Source: an uncultured Clostridia bacterium (GTDB lineage Bacteria; Bacillota; Clostridia; TANB77; CAG-508). From it: a DNA stretch of 12,743 bases. A model generated the notes under the pieces. That model saw nothing but the letters and a program-made list of their open reading frames with translations, was not told the DNA's origin and searched no databases. The DNA is taken from the NCBI GenBank assembly GCA_944388615.1, contig CALXJL010000039.1, positions 1 through 12,743 of the forward strand, in the 5' to 3' direction. Both the position numbers and the translations under genes were made by a program. Position 1 is the first letter of the stretch, and the number at the start of each line of letters is the position of its first letter. Shown here piece after piece: positions 7,632 through 12,743 of the stretch.

Positions 7632-8276
7632 TTATTTTCTAATTAAATTTGATAAATCATGTGAAACAAGTTTCATCTCTTCTAATGAATCTCCATCAAA
7701 GACATATGGTTCACAATTTTCTATTTTTAAATTAAAAACTTCTTCTTTTGGCTCGATTTTTAATATATTTAAAAACAAACACCTTATTGCATGTAAATGT
7801 GAGAATATTCCTATTGTTATTTTTTCATTAAACTCCAATGAATCTAAAAACCTTTTACACCTCATACTAACCTGTGTATAATTTTCACCGTTCGGAGCTT
7901 TTTGCATAAAATCAGTTCTAAAATTATTAAATTCTTTATTATTAAAATATTTTTCATATTGCTTTAATTTTATTAAATCCTTCTTTTCTTTTCCTTCGAA
8001 TTCACCTAAGCATCTTTCTCTCAAATCTTTATTTATATTAATTTCAAATCCCGGTTTTGCTAGTCTTGCAGTTTGTACAGCTCTATTTAAATCAGACGAA
8101 TAAACTTTTTCAATGCTTTTTATAATATCATTTTCTGATAATTCTTTAGCTTGATTTTCTCCCTTTTTTGTTAAATCTGTTAATTCATTATTAAGAGCTC
8201 CTGTATATAAATCTATCCCTCTACCATTTATAATATTTGACATTGTTTCACCATGTCTTACTATAACAATTCTCAT
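7632..8276 (-). CDS. Histidine phosphatase superfamily protein (phosphoglycerate mutase-like)
   Basis: A 214-residue member of the histidine phosphatase family. The catalytic motif RHGET is at residues 7-11 (His8 is phosphorylated during catalysis). An Arg lies in SSDLNRAVQTA (Arg65), an acidic residue in ERCLGEFEG (Glu87), and the second catalytic His in SHLHAIR (His160). The substrate may be a phosphorylated metabolite such as a sugar phosphate or alpha-ribazole phosphate; there are no neighbouring pathway genes to decide. Length is normal. The ATG at 8276 has GTGAGGA upstream. It is divergent from the flippase gene. Confidence 0.88.
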   Translation of the reverse strand: MRIVIVRHGETMSNIINGRGIDLYTGALNNELTDLTKKGENQAKELSENDIIKSIEKVYSSDLNRAVQTARLAKPGFEININKDLRERCLGEFEGKEKKDLIKLKQYEKYFNNKEFNNFRTDFMQKAPNGENYTQVSMRCKRFLDSLEFNEKITIGIFSHLHAIRCLFLNILKIEPKEEVFNLKIENCEPYVFDGDSLEEMKLVSHDLSNLIRK

Positions 8277-8352
8277 ATATTAATTCCTCACTTTTTTTAT
8301 TATTTATGTCCATTATTCTTAAACTTTTCTCTAATTATATATTTATCATAAA

Positions 8353-8380
8353 ATTTTAAATATTCATAGTCTTTTATCAA
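8353..8380 (-). promoter_or_regulatory. Promoter of the histidine phosphatase gene
   Basis: On the minus strand TTGATA (8375-8380), a 16-base spacer and TAAAAT (8353-8358) lie about 75 bp before the start codon. For the divergent flippase gene only an isolated TATTAT (8396-8401) with a poor -35 is visible. Confidence 0.5.
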
Positions 8381-8445
8381 TAATTATTTTTTATGTATTA
8401 TACATATTTAAATAAAAAAAACATATTTATTTAATGGTGATATTT

Positions 8446-9834
8446 TTGAGAAAAACAAAAATCTTCATTATTAATGGAACTATATTAACTTTTACTGCAT
8501 TTATCATGAAAAGTATTGGAACAGCTTTTAATTTATATGTTTCTAACAAAATTGGTTCAGAGGCTGTTGGCGTATTTAGTTTAGTGATGTCTGTATATCA
8601 ATTTGCCATTACACTAGCTACTTCTGGATTAAGTATTGCCTGTACTTGTATTGTTTCAGAACAATTTTCTAAAGGAAATTTTTTTGATGGTTTAAAATCT
8701 GTTAAAAGTTGTATTTTATTTTCTCTACTATTAGGATTTGGAAGCAGTACCATAGTTTTGCTATTTTCAAATGTAATATCCCAAAACTGGTTAAAATCAA
8801 TGGTTTCTAGTATGCCTCTTTATCTTATTTCTATAGGACTACCTTTTATTAGTATTTCTAGTGTGATAAATGGATATTTTTCTGCTGTAAGAAAGGGATA
8901 TAAAACTGCTTTTTCTCAAATGTTCGAATTACTTATTAAAATATTTGTAACTATTATGTTATTACATTTTTATCCTAATAAAGATGTAGAATCAATTTGT
9001 ATTTATCTAATTTTAGCAGATATAATTTCTGAAATTTCTTCTTGTTTATTACTTCTAATCTTATATAAAAAAGATAGAATTAAATATACAAAAAAAATTA
9101 TTACTAAGATTACTTTAAAAAAAAAGATTATAAAAATCGCTTTTCCTGTCTCTATTACATCTTATATTCGTTCTGGGCTATCAACTTTAAAGCAATTTCT
9201 TATTCCTAGTAGATTAGTATTATTTGGATTATCATATAGTATAGCATTATCAGAATATGGAAAAATTAATGGGATGACAATGTCTGTTCTTTTATTTACA
9301 AATGTATTTATTATGTCATTTAGTAATTTACTTGTCCCAGAATTTGCCAGTTTACTTGCTAAACAATATAAAAAAAGGATATTAGAAATATGTAAAAAAG
9401 TATTTTTTGCTACTTTTTTATTCTCAATTGGTATTTCATTGTTCTTCTATTTTTTTGCTGATGAAATTAGTCTTATGGTATTTCAAAATCTAGAGTGTGC
9501 CAAATATATAAAAATTCTTTCTCCATTAGTTTTATTTATGTATCCAGATAATATTTTGGATAGCATTTTAAAGGGGTTGAATAAGCAATTTGGTGTTATG
9601 TTTTGTAATATTTTGGATTTATTATTAACAATTGGATTTTTATACTTTTTATTACCAATCTGGGGCTTAACTGGTTATCTTTTAGCCATTACGATTAGTG
9701 AAATATTTAACTTTTGTATTACTTACTTCCAGTTATCTAAAGCAACTGGTTTTAAAATGAAACCATATATCTCAATTTGTTATTTATTTTTTGCATTTTT
9801 AGTAGTTCATGAAATCACAAAAATTTTAGCCTGA
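8446..9834 (+). CDS. Polysaccharide/lipid flippase of the MVF superfamily (SpoVB/MurJ-like)
   Basis: A strongly hydrophobic protein of about 462 residues with roughly 12-14 membrane segments, matching the oligosaccharide flippase (MOP/MVF) family. The opening FIINGTILTFTAFIMKSIG...NLYVSNKIGSEAVGVFSLVMSVY is the typical first and second helix pattern of SpoVB-like proteins. Such proteins flip lipid-linked sugar precursors across the cytoplasmic membrane; SpoVB itself acts in spore cortex formation, while others act in wall or capsule synthesis. I place the start at TTG 8446, because GGTGAT stands 5 bases before it and relatives begin at that residue. An ATG at 8434 would add four residues but lacks a ribosome site. 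The stop is embedded in a terminator stem. Confidence 0.88.
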   Translation: MRKTKIFIINGTILTFTAFIMKSIGTAFNLYVSNKIGSEAVGVFSLVMSVYQFAITLATSGLSIACTCIVSEQFSKGNFFDGLKSVKSCILFSLLLGFGSSTIVLLFSNVISQNWLKSMVSSMPLYLISIGLPFISISSVINGYFSAVRKGYKTAFSQMFELLIKIFVTIMLLHFYPNKDVESICIYLILADIISEISSCLLLLILYKKDRIKYTKKIITKITLKKKIIKIAFPVSITSYIRSGLSTLKQFLIPSRLVLFGLSYSIALSEYGKINGMTMSVLLFTNVFIMSFSNLLVPEFASLLAKQYKKRILEICKKVFFATFLFSIGISLFFYFFADEISLMVFQNLECAKYIKILSPLVLFMYPDNILDSILKGLNKQFGVMFCNILDLLLTIGFLYFLLPIWGLTGYLLAITISEIFNFCITYFQLSKATGFKMKPYISICYLFFAFLVVHEITKILA

Positions 9835-9867
9835 GTAAGAGTATTTTCAAAGAATCTACTCTTACTC
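9833..9867 (+). terminator. Rho-independent terminator of the flippase gene
   Basis: The perfect 11-base arms GAGTAAGAGTA (9833-9843) and TACTCTTACTC (9857-9867) are followed by an interrupted T-rich stretch. The stop codon TGA overlaps the stem. It also lies 13 bp beyond the stop of the M20 gene on the other strand, where its T-run is weak, so it may serve both. Confidence 0.8.
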
Positions 9868-9880
9868 ATTCATTTATTTT

Positions 9881-10900
9881 TTAATTACATAAATTATATA
9901 TTATTTCTTTATATTGATTAACTAAGTTATCTAAACTTTCTATATTTATATATTCATTTGTTTCATGTGGATTAATTGGACCTACTCCTAAAATATATTT
10001 ATTTTTCGCATCTATAAAACTGGCTTCAGTTATAAAATTTGTTGGATGAATTTCTTCATTTTGATTAATAAAAGGTTTTATATTATTTATTATTTTATAG
10101 CTTCCTTGATATTTTTCTGTAAGTTCACTAATTTTATTTAATATTAAATTTATATGTTCATTTTTTATAATCCTGAAATCAATAAGTACTTCACAATTAT
10201 TCGGTACTATATTTATACTTTTTCCTCCCTCAATTTTTCCTATATTCATAGTTGTATAACCTATTTCAAAATTATTATTTTTATCCTTCATGATATCAAT
10301 ATAAAAATATTTAAACTCATTTAAAAATTCTATACATTTTTCAATTGCATTATTGCCTTTATTTGGCATACTAGAATGCGCTGATATTCCTTTAAAATTT
10401 AATTTTAATTCTAGTAATCCCTTGCTACCATTCATTACAATATTATCTGATGGTTCTCCTATAATCATATTATCAGGAAATTTTTCTTGCTTTTTGATTA
10501 TCTCTTTTATCCCTGAAAAATTTACTTCTTCATCATAAGTAAAATATAGTTTTATCCCATAATCTAAATTCTTCCAATCTATTTCAAGTACTGCTTGTAG
10601 AATAGCAGCAATTCCACCTTTCATATCGCATATTCCTAAGCCATATAATTTCCCATCATCTTCTTTCAATTTCAACGGATCGGTTTTCCAATCATTATTA
10701 GGCATCACAGTATCTGTATGTCCTAAAAATCCCACATTATATTTATCTTTTATTTTCATTATTAAACATTTACTTTTATATTCTGTTTCAAATCCTTTAT
10801 TTATTAACAGTCTTTCTATATAATTTATAATTTTTGTATTTTCTTTATCTTTTTCTGTATTAAATCCAATCAAATCTCTTAAAATATCTTTTGCACCCAT
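9881..10900 (-). CDS. M20-family metallohydrolase (ArgE/DapE/aminoacylase type)
   Basis: A 339-residue zinc-dependent amidohydrolase. The M20 motifs are all present: GHTDTV (His61, Asp63), GICDMKGG (Asp92), TYDEEV (Glu124-Glu125), IIGEPS (Glu149), AHSSMP (His175, the dimer-domain His that reaches the partner's site) and GPINPHETNEYI (His312). Family members remove acyl or aminoacyl groups from amino acids, or split dipeptides. It begins 4 bp after the racemase gene's stop, and its ribosome site GGAGGAAT overlaps the last codons of that gene. It is thus in the operon controlled by the histidine leader peptide. A substrate containing histidine is a reasonable inference but is not shown. The usual long PepD-type insertion is missing, so a deacylase is as likely as a dipeptidase. 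Confidence 0.88.
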   Translation of the reverse strand: MGAKDILRDLIGFNTEKDKENTKIINYIERLLINKGFETEYKSKCLIMKIKDKYNVGFLGHTDTVMPNNDWKTDPLKLKEDDGKLYGLGICDMKGGIAAILQAVLEIDWKNLDYGIKLYFTYDEEVNFSGIKEIIKKQEKFPDNMIIGEPSDNIVMNGSKGLLELKLNFKGISAHSSMPNKGNNAIEKCIEFLNEFKYFYIDIMKDKNNNFEIGYTTMNIGKIEGGKSINIVPNNCEVLIDFRIIKNEHINLILNKISELTEKYQGSYKIINNIKPFINQNEEIHPTNFITEASFIDAKNKYILGVGPINPHETNEYINIESLDNLVNQYKEIIYNLCN

Positions 10901-10904
10901 TTTT

Positions 10905-11288
10905 TTATTCCTCCTCTTCTATTTTTCCTGAAACAATAGCATCTTGGATATAATCTTGTTTTTTTATCAAACTAATTTTTATACTACATCCTGATGGTTG
11001 TTCAAGCTCTAAAATCTCTATTCCTTCCATATAATTTTTATATACTGTCGTAGCTAAACTCCCACTTCCACAAGCAGTTTCATAATACAATGTATCTATT
11101 GTCTTTACCCAAATAATAGGATTAATTTTTATCTTCTCCTTTTCTTTTTCCAATAATATAATTCCTACTTCTCTTTCAGATGAATTAAATGTTTTCATTA
11201 TTTCTTTTAATTCTTCTTTCACTTTTTCTTCGTTTTTTCTTAATTGCTCTATATAATATTTAGAATTTTCTTCATCTACTACAGCCAA
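10905..11288 (-). CDS. Racemase domain, C-terminal half (DapF fold, CntK-like), separated by a frameshift
   Basis: These 127 codons complete the racemase domain begun in the upstream frame. They carry the second catalytic Cys in ETACGSGSLATTVYKNY (Cys73 here, about residue 428 of the restored protein) and the closing strand pattern LELEQPSGCSIKI, both matching the end of DapF-fold racemases. Reading the same frame back into the preceding region gives NGIFNLIKLEGILLAVVDEEN, which joins smoothly to ...TEIITK of the upstream part if one A is removed from the A6 run at 11326-11331. As sequenced, a TTG at 11288 has AGAAGGAA 5-6 bases upstream, so separate translation of this half is possible. Alone it has no complete active site. 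Confidence 0.8.
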   Translation of the reverse strand: MAVVDEENSKYYIEQLRKNEEKVKEELKEIMKTFNSSEREVGIILLEKEKEKIKINPIIWVKTIDTLYYETACGSGSLATTVYKNYMEGIEILELEQPSGCSIKISLIKKQDYIQDAIVSGKIEEEE

Positions 11289-11313
11289 TAATATTCCTTC
11301 TAATTTTATAAGA

Positions 11314-12354
11314 TTAAATATACCGTTTTTTAGTTATAATTTCTGTTGTATTTTTGTTTATCTGAATATTTACATATACATCTTTTTGTTTTGTTATTCC
11401 CCCTTTTATTTTCTCCTTATATCCTGAAATATTTAATTCTATTTTTCCTGGCTTTCCTCCTAGATACTCCCAGACTGCACATCTTGCTGCATTTGCACAA
11501 AACTCTCCACCTGCCATTTCTAATTTATTCTCTTTTGTATCTATAAAACCAACTTGTTCAACATCTAAATTCTCCTTTAATATTTTATCATTTATCTCTT
11601 TCTTTAGCTTTTCATTATATTGATTTCCAATTACTATTGCAGTCTTATTTCCTCCTGGATTTAATATCTTATAATTTATATCTAAATCTTTTAATTTTTG
11701 AGGTATTTCTTCAATTCCAACTTTTAACTGCAATCCTATTTTCATATTTTTTATTATAACTTTATCTTCTTTTGTTAATTTTTCGAATTTATCAATTATG
11801 GTTATGACTTGATTTATTTTTTCTTTTGTAACTTCGCATATTTCAATAATTCCTACCATTATCTTTCTATTATTGTATTTTATAATTATATCAATTCCTA
11901 ATCTTTTAAATCCTTCTACAAATAAGCTAATCAATTCTGCTTCTACTAACTGTCCTTCTATTCCAACACTATCAACATCGCATTGTATAAATTCCCTTAT
12001 TCTACCTTTTTTTACTGGACCATCTCTAAAAACTTTTCCAATTTCATATCTTTTATATGGCAGATTTATATTTTTATTAATTGCTATATATTTTGCAAAT
12101 GGTACTGTTAGGTCATATCTTAAACCCAAATTTCTTTTAGCTTGATCTGTTACTTTATATATTTCATTTAATATCTCATTATCTTCTTTATATTTTAGAG
12201 CTAATAACTCATAGTAGCATAAAATTGATGTTGATAATGGTTTATATCCATATTGGTTAAAAACACTTTTCAATGTATCTGAAATAAAATTTCTTATAAT
12301 TTGATCTCTACTCCCATAATCATAGCTTCCTTTTACATTTTTTATTTTTTCCAT
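11314..12354 (-). CDS. HisRS-like catalytic core fused to N-terminal half of a CntK-like histidine racemase
   Basis: As sequenced, 346 residues. Residues 1-200 match the front of a histidyl-tRNA synthetase: KGSYDYGSRD, LRYDLTVPFAKYIA (79-91), the motif 2 stretch FRDGPVKKGRIREFIQCDVD (109-128) and NNRKIMVGIIE (161-171). Motif 3, the HisRS GGRYD-type signature and the anticodon domain are absent, so it cannot be a complete tRNA ligase. Residues about 226-346 begin a DapF-fold racemase: NPGGNKTAIV, EQVGFIDT and AGGEFCANAARC with catalytic Cys286. From memory these resemble CntK, the histidine racemase of staphylopine synthesis, more than DapF. The frame breaks at an A6 run (11326-11331). Without the extra A the gene runs 10905-12354 and encodes 482 residues with both Cys (286 and 428). 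The ATG at 12354 follows AAAGGTGAG; a GTG at 12363 would bury that site. A His leader peptide and attenuator precede it. Confidence 0.82.
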   Translation of the reverse strand: MEKIKNVKGSYDYGSRDQIIRNFISDTLKSVFNQYGYKPLSTSILCYYELLALKYKEDNEILNEIYKVTDQAKRNLGLRYDLTVPFAKYIAINKNINLPYKRYEIGKVFRDGPVKKGRIREFIQCDVDSVGIEGQLVEAELISLFVEGFKRLGIDIIIKYNNRKIMVGIIEICEVTKEKINQVITIIDKFEKLTKEDKVIIKNMKIGLQLKVGIEEIPQKLKDLDINYKILNPGGNKTAIVIGNQYNEKLKKEINDKILKENLDVEQVGFIDTKENKLEMAGGEFCANAARCAVWEYLGGKPGKIELNISGYKEKIKGGITKQKDVYVNIQINKNTTEIITKKRYI

Positions 12355-12409
12355 TACACTCACCTTTCTTTCTTGGATAAATATGAGGTTTTATATTTTT
12401 AAACAAAAA

Positions 12410-12479
12410 TAGATATACCAAAAAAAGACTATTTCTAGAATTTTATTTCCTACAAATAGTCTTTTTTTAAGTATATCTA
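12410..12479 (-). terminator. Attenuator terminator in the leader of the histidine operon
   Basis: On the minus strand AAAAAAGACTATTT (12454-12467) pairs perfectly with AAATAGTCTTTTTT (12421-12434), and T7 runs through 12420-12426. An outer helix, TAGATATAC (12471-12479) with GTATATCTA (12410-12418), extends it. The 19-base loop contains GTAGG, which can pair instead with CCTAC of the upstream leader. It stands between promoter and gene, so it only makes sense as a conditional terminator. Confidence 0.82.
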
Positions 12480-12483
12480 TCCT

Positions 12484-12599
12484 AAATATTTTTAAACTAT
12501 CGTAGGCACAGTTTTTAGCCTGTACCTACGCATGAAATGCTATAGTTACAAGCTCCTACGATGATGATGTAATTGGTTTAAAAATATTTTTAACTTCAT
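12484..12599 (-). promoter_or_regulatory. Leader-peptide attenuator with competing RNA helices
   Basis: Segments in transcript order: P = codons 4-8 (12576-12589); 1a = AUCGUAGG (12555-12562); 1b = AGCUUGUA (12547-12554, the last codons and stop); 2 = CGUAGGUACAGGCU (12517-12530); 3 = CUGUGCCUACGAUAG (12497-12511); 4 = CUAUUUGUAGG (12449-12459, in the terminator). Possible helices: 2:3 (11 bp with one G-U), 1b:2 (8 bp with one G-U), 3:4 (10 bp with one bulged U), 1a:3 (8 bp), and P with 12484-12497 (14 bp). Pairings 2:3 and 3:4 exclude one another, as do 1b:2 and 2:3. Found by hand, not folded by program. Confidence 0.78.
12546..12599 (-). CDS. Histidine-rich leader peptide, 17 aa (attenuation leader)
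   Basis: The 18-codon frame encodes MKLKIFLNQLHHHRRSL and stops at TAA. Codons 11-13 are three consecutive His codons (CAT CAT CAT, 12561-12569), the hallmark of a his-type attenuation leader. It has an excellent ribosome site, GAAGGAA, 5 bases before the ATG, and lies about 27 bases after the predicted transcription start of a near-consensus promoter. Its last two codons and stop form one arm of a helix with segment 2 of the attenuator, so the ribosome's position decides the RNA fold. The downstream genes carry a HisRS-like domain and a histidine-racemase-like domain, which fits histidine sensing. The peptide itself probably has no other role. Confidence 0.85.
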   Translation of the reverse strand: MKLKIFLNQLHHHRRSL

Positions 12600-12632
12600 A
12601 TTTATTCCTTCTTTTCTATTTTTTACATTTTT

Positions 12633-12661
12633 ATATTAACATAATTTAAAATATCTGTCAA
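12633..12661 (-). promoter_or_regulatory. Promoter of the histidine-regulated operon
   Basis: On the minus strand TTGACA (12656-12661), a 17-base spacer and TAATAT (12633-12638) give a near-consensus sigma-A promoter. Transcription would begin near 12626, leaving a leader of about 270 bases before the fusion gene. A strong promoter followed by a terminator is the usual attenuation arrangement. The stretch 12355-12678 holds only this promoter, the leader peptide and the attenuator. Confidence 0.78.
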
Positions 12662-12678
12662 ATGCAAATTATCTATTT

Positions 12679-12743
12679 TTAAAATTTTAATTCTTTAATT
12701 TTAGAAATATCTATTTTATAGATTTCTTTATAAATATCATCAC
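12679..12743 (-). CDS. C-terminal end of an unidentified gene (runs off window)
   Basis: The minus strand is open from the right edge for 20 codons, ending ...DDIYKEIYKIDISKIKELKF and TAA at 12679-12681. The residue mix looks like an ordinary soluble helical tail and the stop lies 17 bp before the -35 of the histidine operon, a natural spacing. It is too short to name a family. Confidence 0.45.
   Translation of the reverse strand, partial: DDIYKEIYKIDISKIKELKF

Noticed and set aside
11314..12354. A true HisZ (ATP phosphoribosyltransferase regulator) or full histidyl-tRNA synthetase
   Set aside because: The synthetase-like part ends before motif 3 and continues into a racemase domain; no hisG or other histidine biosynthesis gene is adjacent.
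12484..12589. Small mobile element (MITE) with 14-bp terminal inverted repeats
   Set aside because: No target duplication is seen, and the inverted repeats overlap the leader peptide codons and nest with other leader helices; an RNA leader explains them better.
12410..12626. T-box riboswitch upstream of a HisRS-like gene
   Set aside because: No T-box sequence (GGTGGNACC type) is present, whereas a leader peptide with three His codons explains the structure.
1..12743. CRISPR array, rRNA or tRNA genes
   Set aside because: No regularly spaced long repeats, tRNA-like cloverleaf or rRNA sequence was seen on either strand.

Overview
The window is very AT-rich and has the gene set and style of a low-GC Firmicute, most likely a Clostridia-type gut or anaerobe genome. 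It carries a SpoVB-like flippase, XRE regulators, a NatAB-type ABC exporter, strong AGGAGG/AGGTGA ribosome sites, and some TTG and GTG starts. I cannot name the species. All identifications come from motifs and memory of protein families; nothing was searched.

Layout. (1) 1-1334, minus: a copper-efflux operon, copZ-like chaperone then the start of a copA-like P-type ATPase that runs off the left edge. (2) 1418-3699, minus: a two-gene ABC exporter (ATPase, then ABC-2 permease) with its own promoter and terminator. (3) 3727-5357, minus: an XRE regulator, an unknown 84-aa protein and a UlaG-like metallo-beta-lactamase-fold hydrolase that is frameshifted by one base. The regulator's promoter carries a GACA-N4-TGTC dyad at the start site. 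(4) 5391-6090, plus: a patatin-like protein of clearly different base composition that has lost the nucleophile-elbow region. It ends at a bidirectional terminator. (5) 6102-8380, minus: a histidine-phosphatase-family enzyme and an XRE-HTH protein with about six membrane segments. Between them lie three sequence repeats spaced exactly 21 bp apart. (6) 8446-9867, plus: a SpoVB/MurJ-type flippase. (7) 9881-12661, minus: the most interesting part, a histidine-linked operon. (8) 12679-12743, minus: the last 20 codons of another gene.

The histidine operon. A near-consensus promoter (TTGACA, 17 bp, TAATAT) is followed by a 17-residue leader peptide containing three consecutive His codons. After it comes a set of mutually exclusive RNA helices ending in an intrinsic terminator, and then a gene encoding the first part of a histidyl-tRNA-synthetase core (motif 2 present, motif 3 absent) fused to a racemase domain of the DapF fold. 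The racemase domain most resembles the histidine racemase CntK of staphylopine biosynthesis. An M20-family metallohydrolase follows 4 bp downstream. The helices can be assigned by hand to a full ribosome-stalling attenuation circuit that turns the operon on when charged tRNA-His is scarce. Leader-peptide attenuation is classical in enteric bacteria; Firmicutes usually use T-boxes for this. The fusion gene carries a one-base excess in an A6 run, so as sequenced it is split in two; this may be a sequencing error, a switch or decay.

Two genes (the hydrolase and the racemase) are each restored by removing one base from an A run, so base-level accuracy of the assembly should be confirmed before calling either dead.
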